A DNA stretch of 64,000 nt from Pseudarthrobacter naphthalenicus. GTDB taxonomy: Bacteria; Actinomycetota; Actinomycetes; Actinomycetales; Micrococcaceae. Positions 34,512 through 42,917 of the stretch are shown here, one piece after another. Every line of letters starts with the position of its first letter. Within the stretch, counting starts at the first letter, position 1. The notes under the pieces are model-generated. The model searched no databases. It had not been told where the DNA came from and was given only the letters and a program-made list of their open reading frames with translations. The stretch covers positions 1-64,000 of the forward strand of contig NZ_JARESG010000005.1 in the NCBI RefSeq assembly GCF_029076445.1. The letters run 5' to 3'. The translations under genes and the position numbers were made by a program.

Positions 34512-35108
34512 GTGAGTCCCAAAGGCGAAGCGGGCGGACTGAAGCAGCCCACAACGGCTGGTGTTGCTGTGCCCGCGAGCGGTGCCCAGGGCCTCCTGTT
34601 TACCGAAGACCTCCCTGTCCTTGACGAAGACGCAGGCTACCGCGGCCCTACGGCCTGCAAAGCCGCGGGCATCACGTACCGTCAGTTGGACTACTGGGCC
34701 AGGACCGGGCTGGTTGAACCTGCCGTCCGCGGGGCCGCCGGCTCCGGCTCGCAGCGACTTTATGGTTTCCGGGACATCCTGGTACTCAAGGTGGTCAAGC
34801 GACTGCTGGATACCGGCGTGTCCCTTCAGCAGATCCGCTCGGCCGTGGAACACCTGCGCGAACGCGGGGTGGAGGACCTGGCGCAAATCACGCTCATGAG
34901 CGACGGCGCGAGCGTCTACGAGTGCACCTCCGCCGATGAAGTCATTGACCTTGTCCAGGGCGGCCAGGGTGTCTTCGGCATCGCCGTGGGACGCGTGTGG
35001 CGCGAAGTCGAGGGGAGCCTGGCGTCGCTGCCAAGCGAGCACGCGGCCGTGCAGTCCTTTCCCGACGACGAGCTGAGCAAACGGCGCGCGGCGCGCAAAA
35101 TCAGCTGA
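34512..35108 (+). CDS. MerR-family regulator (Rv1830/ResR type)
   Basis: A 198-residue regulator. The MerR domain (about 50-125) has KAAGITYRQLDYWARTGLVE, SQRLYGFRDILVLKVVKRLL and GVSLQQIRSAVEHLRE. The C-terminal part (VYECTSADEVIDLVQGGQGV) is conserved in the group. The mycobacterial member Rv1830 affects growth and division genes. GTG 34512 has GAAGGAGG about 6 nt upstream. Unlike the upstream genes it has its own promoter and a 237-nt leader region. A strong terminator follows. Confidence 0.9.
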   Translation: MSPKGEAGGLKQPTTAGVAVPASGAQGLLFTEDLPVLDEDAGYRGPTACKAAGITYRQLDYWARTGLVEPAVRGAAGSGSQRLYGFRDILVLKVVKRLLDTGVSLQQIRSAVEHLRERGVEDLAQITLMSDGASVYECTSADEVIDLVQGGQGVFGIAVGRVWREVEGSLASLPSEHAAVQSFPDDELSKRRAARKIS

Positions 35109-35122
35109 CCTCAGACACACGG

Positions 35123-35167
35123 AAAAGGCAACCCCGGCCTGAAATGCTCAGGCGGGGGTTGCCTTTT
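35123..35167. terminator. Bidirectional terminator after merR
   Basis: AAAAGGCAACCCC (35123-35135) pairs with GGGGTTGCCTTTT (35155-35167), with a further inner CCTGA/TCAGG stem. Both strands end in a T-run, fitting the convergent merR and ParA-like genes. Confidence 0.92.
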
Positions 35168-35194
35168 CTGTATCGGGGATAGCCTCCGGCAGGC

Positions 35195-36028
35195 TCAGCG
35201 CTGGGTCCGGTTGCGCAACCCGCTGCCGGCCGCGAGGAGGTTGGCCAGCAGGGCATCAAAAAGGGCCGCCGACGTTTTGGCTGACTCTCCCGGCCAGTGG
35301 TGCACGGGGTGGGCGGCCCCCTGGATCTGCTGCCAGTTTGCCTGCTCGGGAATGCGGGGGCTCAGCAGCAAGTCCCCGAACATCGACTCCATCTCGGCAA
35401 GCCGGTAGGTGTGTTCGGACGAACCGGTGCGCACCCGGTTGGCGACAATGCCCGCGGGTGAGAGGTTGGGCGCGAATTCCTGCTTGAAGAGCTGGATGGC
35501 GCGCATGGTCCGCTCCGTGCCGGCCACGGAAAACAGCCCGGGCTCGGCCACGAGCGCCACCTTGTCACTTGCGGACCAGGCCATTCGGGTCAGTCCGTTC
35601 AGGGAGGGCGGGCAGTCTATCAGGACCAGGTCATAACGGTCGGCGCCGGCAAGGACTGAGGACAGCCGGCGGAGATCGCGGCGGCCCAGGTCCGGGCGAT
35701 CGTAGATACCCGTATAGGCGGAGCCCACGGCGACGTCCAGGATGGCCGGCCCGGACCCGTTTGATTGGGCCCGCGCGGTCCAGGAACTGCCCGCCACGTT
35801 CTCAGCCAGTTTGGCCCGGCGGGGGCTCTTGAGCATTCTGCCGATATCCAGCTGCTCACCGGGCTGGACGCCGAGGGCAGTGGTCGCATCTGCGTGGGGA
35901 TCCAGATCCACCACCAGTGTGGGAATGCCCGCGGCAAGCGCCGCAGACGCCAATCCTGTGGTGACGGAAGTCTTGCCGACTCCGCCCTTGAGGCTGCTGA
36001 TGCTGACTACTTGCACTTGTGAGACCAA
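35195..36028 (-). CDS. Orphan ParA/MinD-family ATPase
   Basis: A 277-residue deviant-Walker ATPase. The P-loop is SLKGGVGKTSVTTGLA, Walker A' is VVDLDPHADATTALG and Walker B is DLVLIDCPPSLNGLTRMAW. Residues 66-110 insert a variable loop. No parB-like gene or centromere-like repeat is adjacent. The first codon of the longest frame is TTG 36028; GTG 36016 is an alternative, and neither has a good ribosome site. Such genes are seen near pyc in related genomes. The cargo is unknown and could be a chromosomal or polar protein complex. Confidence 0.82.
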   Translation of the reverse strand: MVSQVQVVSISSLKGGVGKTSVTTGLASAALAAGIPTLVVDLDPHADATTALGVQPGEQLDIGRMLKSPRRAKLAENVAGSSWTARAQSNGSGPAILDVAVGSAYTGIYDRPDLGRRDLRRLSSVLAGADRYDLVLIDCPPSLNGLTRMAWSASDKVALVAEPGLFSVAGTERTMRAIQLFKQEFAPNLSPAGIVANRVRTGSSEHTYRLAEMESMFGDLLLSPRIPEQANWQQIQGAAHPVHHWPGESAKTSAALFDALLANLLAAGSGLRNRTQR

Positions 36029-36227
36029 AACCTAACGCCGGATGCCGTGTTGGGGGTAATGTTTGCTCCGGCAGTGCCGAAGCCGGGCGGCCCCTGCCGC
36101 CGTAATCATCATATGTGGCCAGGCCGGTGAATTCCGCCTTATGCGAAACCGGCACGGCTATATGGTCCGCCCCGCGGACCGCATCCGGGAGCATCCGTCG
36201 ATTCGTACGGGACATGACGGAAGTTTC

Positions 36228-36284
36228 TGTGACAGTGACCACAATGATTTGTGTTTCCCGGCACAGGTCTTAGACACTGTCACA
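36228..36284. promoter_or_regulatory. Inverted repeat and Crp-like site upstream of pyc
   Basis: TGTGACAGTG (36228-36237) and CACTGTCACA (36275-36284) are perfect 10-bp inverted copies, 37 nt apart. In addition, 36228-36243 reads TGTGA-N6-CCACA, one mismatch from the Crp/GlxR consensus TGTGA-N6-TCACA. The pair lies 36-92 nt before the pyc start, where the promoter should be. Confidence 0.45.
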
Positions 36285-36319
36285 ACCTACCGATACACCC
36301 GCGATGATGCAGGAGAAGT

Positions 36320-39300
36320 ATGTTTTCCAAGATTCTGGTGGCCAACCGCGGCGAAATCGCGATCAGGGCCTTCCGCGCCGGCTACGAGCTGGGCGCCAAG
36401 ACCGTTGCTGTCTTTCCCAACGAGGACCGCAACTCGATCCACCGCCAGAAAGCCGATGAGGCGTATCTGATCGGCGAAGAGGGGCACCCCGTCCGGGCCT
36501 ACCTGGATGTCGCCGAGGTAGTGCGGGTAGCCAAGGAATCGGGGGCCGACGCCATCTACCCCGGGTACGGATTCCTCTCGGAAAACCCCGACCTGGCCCG
36601 CGCCGCCAAGGACGCAGGCATTACCTTCGTCGGTCCGCCGGCGGAGGTGCTGGAGCTGGCCGGCAACAAGGTGGCAGCCCTGAAGGCCGCGCGCGATGCC
36701 GGCGTTCCGGTCCTTAAGTCGAGCGAACCGTCCAAGGACGTTGATGAACTGATCGCGGCCGCTGACGAGATCGGCTTCCCCATCTTCGCCAAGGCCGTTG
36801 CCGGCGGCGGCGGCCGCGGCATGCGCCGGGTGGACACACGCGAGGCCCTGCCGGAGGCACTTCAGGCGGCGATGCGCGAAGCCGATGCGGCATTCGGCGA
36901 TCCCACGATGTTCCTGGAGCAGGCAGTACTCCGGCCCCGGCACATTGAGGTGCAGATCCTGGCCGACGCCGAGGGGAACGTCATGCACCTGTTCGAGCGT
37001 GACTGCTCCATCCAGCGCCGCCACCAGAAGGTCATCGAGATCGCGCCCGCGCCCAACCTCGACGAGGGGATCCGCCAGGCGCTCTACCGCGACGCCGTGA
37101 AATTCGCCAAGGCCCTGAACTACGTCAACGCCGGAACCGTCGAATTCCTCGTCGACACCGTGGGCGAACGCGCCGGGCAGCACGTCTTCATTGAAATGAA
37201 CCCCCGCATCCAGGTGGAGCACACCGTCACCGAGGAAGTGACCGACGTCGACCTGGTGCAGGCACAGCTGCGGATCGCATCGGGCGAAACCCTTGCGGAC
37301 CTCGGCCTGTCCCAGGAGACGGTCAAGCTCCGGGGCGCCGCGCTGCAGTGCCGTATCACCACCGAGGACCCCGCCAACGGCTTCCGGCCCGACGTCGGGA
37401 AGATCACCGGTTACCGCTCCGCCGGCGGCGCGGGGGTACGGCTCGACGGCGGCACCGTGTACTCGGGTGCCGAGATCAGCCCGCACTTCGACTCCATGCT
37501 GGTGAAACTGAGCTGCCGTGGCCGCGACTACCCGGCGGCCGTGGCCCGTGCCCGCCGTGCACTCGCCGAATTCCGCATCCGTGGCGTGTCCACCAACATC
37601 TCGTTCCTGCAGGCCGTGTTGGACGATCCCGACTTCATTGCCGGGAATGTGGCCACCAACTTCATTGACGAGCGTCCGCAGCTCCTGAAGGCCAGGGTCT
37701 CCGCTGACCGCGGTACCAAGCTGCTGACCTGGCTGGCCGAAGTGACTGTGAACAAGCCCAACGGCGAACTCACCGTGCATTCGGATCCGGCCGCCAAGCT
37801 GCCAGCCGTGACTGACCTGCAGCCCGCCCCGGGCTCCCGCCAGCGGCTGCAGGATCTCGGCCCGGAAGGTTTCGCCAAGGCCCTGCGGGAGCAGACGGCC
37901 GTTGCGGTCACCGACACCACCTTCCGCGACGCCCACCAGTCGCTCCTTGCTACCCGCGTACGGACCCGCGACCTCGTGGCAGCAGGCCCGGCAGTGACCG
38001 CGCTGCTGCCCGAACTCCTGTCCGTTGAAGCCTGGGGCGGCGCCACCTACGATGTAGCACTGCGCTTCCTGGGCGAGGATCCCTGGGACCGGCTGGCGGC
38101 CCTCCGGAAGGCGCTGCCCAACGTCTGCCTGCAGATGCTGCTGCGCGGACGGAACACGGTCGGCTACACGCCGTACCCGGAGGAAGTGACCGAGGCCTTC
38201 GTCAACGAAGCAGCGGCCACCGGCATCGACATCTTCCGCATCTTTGACGCGCTCAATGACGTGAACCAGATGGCGCCTGCCATCCGCGCAGTCCGGGCCA
38301 CCGGAACGGCAGTGGCGGAGGTAGCCCTGTGCTACACCGGCGACCTGCTGAACCCGGACGAGAAGCTCTACACCCTGGACTACTACCTGGAGCTCGCGCA
38401 GCGGATTGTCGACGCCGGCGCCCACATCCTGGCCATCAAGGATATGGCCGGCCTGCTCAGGCCGGCCGCGGCAGCCAAGCTGGTGGCCGCCCTGCGCGAG
38501 CGGTTCGACCTTCCGGTCCACCTCCACACCCACGACACGGCGGGCGGCCAGCTTGCCACCCTGCTGGCGGCAGTTGACGCCGGCGTGGACGCCGTGGATG
38601 TTGCATCCGCTTCGCTGGCCGGCACCACCAGCCAGGTATCGGCCTCCGCCCTGGTCGCGGCACTGGCCCACACCCCGCGGGACACCGGCCTGGACCTGGA
38701 TGCGGTCAGCTCCCTGGAACCGTACTGGGAGGCCGTGCGCCGCGTCTACGCGCCGTTCGAATCAGGCCTGCCGGGACCCACTGGCCGGGTCTACAAGCAT
38801 GAGATCCCGGGCGGCCAGCTGTCCAACCTGCGGCAGCAGGCAATGGCGCTGGGACTGGGGGAGCGCTTCGAAGCGATCGAGGACATGTACACCGCCGCGG
38901 ACCGTATCCTCGGCCGCCTGGTCAAGGTCACGCCGTCGTCGAAGGTGGTGGGCGATCTTGCCCTGCACCTGGTGGGACTCAACGCGGATCCGGCGGACTT
39001 CAACGAGAACCCGCAAAACTATGACATCCCGGACTCCGTGATCGGGTTCCTGTCCGGCGAACTCGGTGACCCGCCCGGAGGCTGGCCCGAACCGTTCCGT
39101 ACCAAGGCGCTGCAGGGCCGCAGCATCAAGGTCCGCGACGCGGAGCTCAGCCCTGAGGACAGCGCCGCGCTCAAGGGAGACTCCAAGACGCGGCAGGTCA
39201 CCCTGAACCGGCTGCTCTTCGACGGCCCCACCAAGGACTACCTCAAGAGCGTGGAGACCTACGGCAACATCTCGGTACTGGACACGCGCGATTACCTGTA

Positions 39301-39715
39301 CGGCCTGCAACGGGGCGCGGAGCACGAGATCCAGCTGGAAAAGGGCGTCCGGCTGATTGCCTCGCTGGAAGCCGTCTCGGAGCCCGACGAAAAGGGCATG
39401 CGGACCGTAATGTGTACGCTCAACGGGCAGTCACGCCCCGTCGTTGTCCGCGACCGCTCGGTGGTCAGCAACGTCAAGGCCGCCGAGAAGGCCGATCCGG
39501 CGCAGCCGGGCCACGTTGCGGCGCCGTTCGCCGGTGCTGTCACGGTAACCGTCAAGGCCGGGGACGCGGTGAAGGCCGGGGACACCGTGGCCACGATCGA
39601 AGCGATGAAGATGGAGGCATCCATCACGACGCCGGTGGGCGGCAAGGTCTCACGCCTCGCCATTTCCGCGGTGGAGCAGGTCCAAGGCGGAGACCTCCTC
39701 CTGGTCGTCGAGTAA
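36320..39715 (+). CDS. pyc: Pyruvate carboxylase
   Basis: A 1131-residue single-chain biotin enzyme that carboxylates pyruvate to oxaloacetate. Biotin carboxylase covers about 1-450 (MFSKILVANRGEIAIRAFRA; GGGGRGMR; FIEMNPRIQVEHTVTEE). Carboxyltransferase covers about 520-820 (VTDTTFRDAHQSLLATRVRT; metal ligands in HLHTHDTAGG). The C-terminal carrier domain has the biotinyl Lys1097 in IEAMKMEAS. AGGAGAAG precedes ATG 36320. It is the main anaplerotic route and complements the PrpC, DctA and GarA functions in this window. Confidence 0.97.
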   Translation: MFSKILVANRGEIAIRAFRAGYELGAKTVAVFPNEDRNSIHRQKADEAYLIGEEGHPVRAYLDVAEVVRVAKESGADAIYPGYGFLSENPDLARAAKDAGITFVGPPAEVLELAGNKVAALKAARDAGVPVLKSSEPSKDVDELIAAADEIGFPIFAKAVAGGGGRGMRRVDTREALPEALQAAMREADAAFGDPTMFLEQAVLRPRHIEVQILADAEGNVMHLFERDCSIQRRHQKVIEIAPAPNLDEGIRQALYRDAVKFAKALNYVNAGTVEFLVDTVGERAGQHVFIEMNPRIQVEHTVTEEVTDVDLVQAQLRIASGETLADLGLSQETVKLRGAALQCRITTEDPANGFRPDVGKITGYRSAGGAGVRLDGGTVYSGAEISPHFDSMLVKLSCRGRDYPAAVARARRALAEFRIRGVSTNISFLQAVLDDPDFIAGNVATNFIDERPQLLKARVSADRGTKLLTWLAEVTVNKPNGELTVHSDPAAKLPAVTDLQPAPGSRQRLQDLGPEGFAKALREQTAVAVTDTTFRDAHQSLLATRVRTRDLVAAGPAVTALLPELLSVEAWGGATYDVALRFLGEDPWDRLAALRKALPNVCLQMLLRGRNTVGYTPYPEEVTEAFVNEAAATGIDIFRIFDALNDVNQMAPAIRAVRATGTAVAEVALCYTGDLLNPDEKLYTLDYYLELAQRIVDAGAHILAIKDMAGLLRPAAAAKLVAALRERFDLPVHLHTHDTAGGQLATLLAAVDAGVDAVDVASASLAGTTSQVSASALVAALAHTPRDTGLDLDAVSSLEPYWEAVRRVYAPFESGLPGPTGRVYKHEIPGGQLSNLRQQAMALGLGERFEAIEDMYTAADRILGRLVKVTPSSKVVGDLALHLVGLNADPADFNENPQNYDIPDSVIGFLSGELGDPPGGWPEPFRTKALQGRSIKVRDAELSPEDSAALKGDSKTRQVTLNRLLFDGPTKDYLKSVETYGNISVLDTRDYLYGLQRGAEHEIQLEKGVRLIASLEAVSEPDEKGMRTVMCTLNGQSRPVVVRDRSVVSNVKAAEKADPAQPGHVAAPFAGAVTVTVKAGDAVKAGDTVATIEAMKMEASITTPVGGKVSRLAISAVEQVQGGDLLLVVE

Positions 39716-39724
39716 CACCACCTA

Positions 39725-39793
39725 AACCAACGCGGGGTCACTTCCCGCCCAATAAACTCAGTTTCTCGGGCGGGAAGTGACCCCGCGTTGGTT
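39725..39793. repeat. Long perfect palindrome between pyc and acyl-CoA synthetase
   Basis: Two 26-bp arms (39725-39750 and 39768-39793) are perfect inverted copies around a 17-nt loop, which itself has AAAC/GTTT. The core is CGCGGGGTCACTTCCCGCCC. It sits in the gap between two convergent genes and could stop transcription from both sides. The length, perfection and lack of a T-run also fit a mobile REP-like intergenic element. Confidence 0.85.
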
Positions 39794-39809
39794 GTTTCAG
39801 GTTTGCGGC

Positions 39810-41618
39810 TCAGTCGCGGGGTGCGCCGTACATTTCCTCAATGACTGTCTCGAAGTCCTTCATGACCTGGGCACGCTTCACCTTCATGGAAGGGGTCAGG
39901 TGACCGGACGCCTCCGTAAAGTCGGCCGCGACAATCCGGAAGGACTTGATGGCTTCTGCCTGGGACACCGAGTTGTTGGCCTGCGTAATAAGGTCCTGCA
40001 CGGCGGCCTTCACCACAGGGTTCCCGGCTGCCTCCTCAAGGCTGGTGGACTCAGGCAGCCCGTGGCGCTGCAGCCAGCCGGGAAGAGCTTCCTGGTCGAG
40101 GGTCACCAGGGCGCCGATGAAGGGCCTGTTGTCACCGACAACCAGGACCTGCGAGACCAGGGCGTCCGCGCGGATCTGATCCTCCAGGAGGGCCGGAATG
40201 ACGTTCTTGCCGCCGGCCGTGACGATGATTTCCTTCTTCCGGCCCGTGATCCACAGGAAGCCGTTCTCATCCAGCTTTCCGATATCGCCGGTGCGGAACC
40301 AGCCGTCGCTGAAGGTTTCGGCCATCAGGTCCTCACGCCGGTAGTAGCCGCGCATAACGCAGACGCCCTTGGCGAGGATTTCGCCGTCGTCGGCAATTTT
40401 GACCGCGTTGCCCGGCAGGGGCTTGCCCACCGACCCGATTTTGATAAGGGCAGGGGTATTCACGGTGATGGGGGCCGTGGTCTCCGTGAGGCCGTAGCCC
40501 TCCAGGATCTGCAGGCCGATGCCCTGGAAGAAGTGGCCAAGCCGTTCCCCCAGCGGTCCGCCGCCGGATACCGCATGGGCCACATTCCCGCCCATGGCGG
40601 CACGCAGCTTCCCGTAAACGAGTTTGTCGAACAGGGCGTGCCTGAGCTTGAGACCCAAGCCCACGTGTCCTGCCTGGCGTGCCTTGGAGAACGCGATAGC
40701 TGTCTCGCTGGCCTTGTGGAAGATGGCGCCCTTGCCGCCGTCCTCCGCCTTGGTCAGGGCCGAGTTGTAGACCTTCTCGAACACCCGGGGCACCGCCAGG
40801 ATGAACGTGGGCTGATAGCTCTGCAGGTCAGCGAGAAGGTTCTTGATGTCCGGCGTGTGGGCCACGGTGGCTCCGGCCGCCACAGCGAGGACCGAGATGA
40901 ACCGCGCGAACACGTGTGCCAGCGGCAGGAACATGATGGTCTTGGCCTGCTCGTTGACGACGTCGCCGAGGATCGCCAGCGTGTTGTCGGAGAGCTCCAC
41001 GAAGTTTCCGTGGGTGAGCTCGCAGCCCTTGGGCCGACCGGTGGTGCCGGAGGTGTAGATGATGGTGGCTACGTCGCTAAGTTTGGCGGACGTCCGGCGC
41101 TCCTCGAGGTCGGCGTCGCTGACATCCCGGCCCGCTTCGCGAACCGCGTCCAGTCCGGCGCCTTCGAGCTGCCAGACGTGCTGCAGCGCAGTGAGGCCCT
41201 CAGAATTGGCGGCCTGGCGGATGATGTCCTCGTGGTGGGCCGACTCGCCGAAGGCTGCAACGGCACCCGAGTCCCCGAGGTTCCAGGCAACCTGTGATGG
41301 CGACGACGTTTCGTAGATCGGCACGGACACGGCCCCGGCAAACCAGATGGCGAAGTCAACGAGTGCCCATTCGTAGCGTGTGCGGGACATGATGCCCACC
41401 CGGTCTCCGGGACCCACGCCACTTGCGATCAGACCCTTGGCCAGCGCGGAGACGTCTGCGAGGAACTCCTTTGCGGAGATGTCCTGCCAGGCGCCTGCGG
41501 AATTGAGCCGCGAGAACAGTGCCGGGTTGCTGGGCTTGGCTGCCTGCCGCAGCACCAGATCGGTGGTGTTGGTTTCCGGGGGGACAACAACCATTGGCGG
41601 AACGCTGAATTCTCGCAC
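39810..41618 (-). CDS. Long-chain acyl-CoA synthetase (FadD15-like)
   Basis: A 602-residue AMP-forming ligase that activates long-chain fatty acids. The P-loop motif is YTSGTTGRPKGCELTHGNF. The A5 region is LEGYGLTETTAPI, A7 is WFRTGDIG, and the C-terminal lysine region is LTPSMKVKRAQVM. It matches mycobacterial FadD15, which lies in the same wider neighbourhood (aroG, plsC, pknL). GTG 41618 has AAAGGAG 5 nt upstream. A 12-bp palindrome sits 85 nt upstream and may be its operator. Confidence 0.92.
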   Translation of the reverse strand: MREFSVPPMVVVPPETNTTDLVLRQAAKPSNPALFSRLNSAGAWQDISAKEFLADVSALAKGLIASGVGPGDRVGIMSRTRYEWALVDFAIWFAGAVSVPIYETSSPSQVAWNLGDSGAVAAFGESAHHEDIIRQAANSEGLTALQHVWQLEGAGLDAVREAGRDVSDADLEERRTSAKLSDVATIIYTSGTTGRPKGCELTHGNFVELSDNTLAILGDVVNEQAKTIMFLPLAHVFARFISVLAVAAGATVAHTPDIKNLLADLQSYQPTFILAVPRVFEKVYNSALTKAEDGGKGAIFHKASETAIAFSKARQAGHVGLGLKLRHALFDKLVYGKLRAAMGGNVAHAVSGGGPLGERLGHFFQGIGLQILEGYGLTETTAPITVNTPALIKIGSVGKPLPGNAVKIADDGEILAKGVCVMRGYYRREDLMAETFSDGWFRTGDIGKLDENGFLWITGRKKEIIVTAGGKNVIPALLEDQIRADALVSQVLVVGDNRPFIGALVTLDQEALPGWLQRHGLPESTSLEEAAGNPVVKAAVQDLITQANNSVSQAEAIKSFRIVAADFTEASGHLTPSMKVKRAQVMKDFETVIEEMYGAPRD

Positions 41619-41702
41619 TATAGCTCCTTTGATATCCGTGGACCCGCGCAGGGTGTCCCTAAAGACTAGTACGCCCGCAACGTGGTCGTGCAGTCACAAA
41701 CC

Positions 41703-41714
41703 TACTGGCCAGTA
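41703..41714. promoter_or_regulatory. Candidate TetR-type operator (TACTGGCCAGTA)
   Basis: This perfect 12-bp palindrome lies in the 181-nt divergent region between the acyl-CoA synthetase and glucokinase starts. TACTG...CAGTA dyads are typical of TetR-family repressors, many of which respond to acyl-CoA. No tetR gene is in the window. Confidence 0.4.
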
Positions 41715-41785
41715 ACATCCGAGTCAAAGGGTACGGGAAGGTTCGGGGCCGGGCTGCCGGAACCGGCACCGGCACCGGGCGCGCC

Positions 41786-41791
41786 TAGAAT
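41786..41791 (+). promoter_or_regulatory. Candidate leaderless promoter of the glucokinase gene
   Basis: TAGAAT ends 8 nt before ATG 41800. No ribosome binding site is present. Transcription would start within one or two bases of the start codon. Confidence 0.5.
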
Positions 41792-41799
41792 GAGTCACT

Positions 41800-42891
41800 A
41801 TGTACGCAGCTTCCCTCCATGAGCAGGCCAGTCCGACCAGCCGGCCCTTGCCCTGGCGGCGGGGGCCCTGGCCTGGCCGCAGAACGACCTGGCGAGGCGG
41901 GCAGCTGCGCGCGGGCGCGCGGCCCGGGCGCAAGGGGCTGGCCATCGGCGTTGACATCGGCGGCACCAAAGTGGCGGCCGGAGTGGTGGACAGCGAAGGC
42001 CGGATCCTGTGTGAGGCGCGGCGGTCCACGCCAGGCAGCGATCCTCGGGCCGTGGAACAGGTCATCGTCGAGCTCGTGGACGAGCTGGGTGCCGGCCGCC
42101 GGATCCGGTCAGTGGGTATCGGCGCGGCCGGATGGATGGATCTGGACGGCGGAACAGTACTGTTCAGCCCGCATCTTGCGTGGCGCAACGAGCCTTTGCG
42201 CGCCAACCTGCAGCGTCTGTTGCGCAGGCCCGTCCTGCTGACGAACGACGCCGACGCCGCAGCCTGGGCGGAATGGCGCTTTGGTGCGGGGCAGGGTGAG
42301 AGCAGGATGGTGTGCATTACCCTCGGCACCGGCATCGGCGGAGCCATGGTGATGGACGGGCGGCTGGAACGGGGCCGGTTCGGGGTCGCCGGGGAATTTG
42401 GCCATCAAATCATCATGCCGGGCGGCCACCGCTGTGAGTGCGGCAACCGCGGCTGCTGGGAACAATATGCCTCCGGCAATGCGCTGGGGCGCGAAGCAAG
42501 GATCCTGGCTGCCGCCAATTCTCCGGTAGCCCAGGAACTCCTGGCCGCCGTGGGAGGGAAACCAGAGCGGATCACCGGTGCGATCGTTACCGAACTTGCC
42601 CTCGCAGGCGATGCCGCCTGCCGGGAGCTCCTGGACGAAGTAGGGGAGTGGCTGGGCCTGGGATTGGCCAATCTCGCCGCCGCGCTGGACCCCGGACTCT
42701 TCGTGATCGGCGGCGGACTCTGCTCCGCCGGGGATCTGCTGGTGGAACCGGCCCGCAAGGCGTTCGCCAGGAACCTGACGGGTCGCGGCTTCCGTCCGGC
42801 TGCCGGCATCGAACTGGCAGCCCTGGGACCCAATGCAGGCCTCATCGGGGCAGCGGACCTCTCTCGGGTGAGCACCCGCCTGCGGAGCTGA
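41800..42891 (+). CDS. ROK-family glucokinase
   Basis: A 363-residue sugar kinase. The ATP motif is GVDIGGTKVAAGVV (about 50-63). NDADAAAWAEWRFGAG holds the catalytic Asp. The ROK zinc site is GHRCECGNRGCWEQYASG, with the CxCGxxGC pattern. FVIGGGLCSAG is near the C-terminus. Glucose is the likely substrate. Residues 1-47 are an Arg/Pro/Gly/Trp-rich extension not usual in the family, with no internal start that would remove it. Together with the leaderless promoter this supports ATG 41800. Confidence 0.9.
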   Translation: MYAASLHEQASPTSRPLPWRRGPWPGRRTTWRGGQLRAGARPGRKGLAIGVDIGGTKVAAGVVDSEGRILCEARRSTPGSDPRAVEQVIVELVDELGAGRRIRSVGIGAAGWMDLDGGTVLFSPHLAWRNEPLRANLQRLLRRPVLLTNDADAAAWAEWRFGAGQGESRMVCITLGTGIGGAMVMDGRLERGRFGVAGEFGHQIIMPGGHRCECGNRGCWEQYASGNALGREARILAAANSPVAQELLAAVGGKPERITGAIVTELALAGDAACRELLDEVGEWLGLGLANLAAALDPGLFVIGGGLCSAGDLLVEPARKAFARNLTGRGFRPAAGIELAALGPNAGLIGAADLSRVSTRLRS

Positions 42892-42917
42892 GGCGCGCCG
42901 CCGCCGTGCCGAACCGC

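Noticed and set aside
36287..38671. 794-codon minus-strand open frame opposite pyc
   Set aside because: This is a shadow of the strongly biased pyc coding strand. The product is His/Gly/Val-rich with no domain, and pyc is certain.
39777..41297. 506-codon plus-strand open frame opposite the acyl-CoA synthetase
   Set aside because: It begins inside the palindrome and runs opposite a clear enzyme gene. The composition is that of an antisense shadow.
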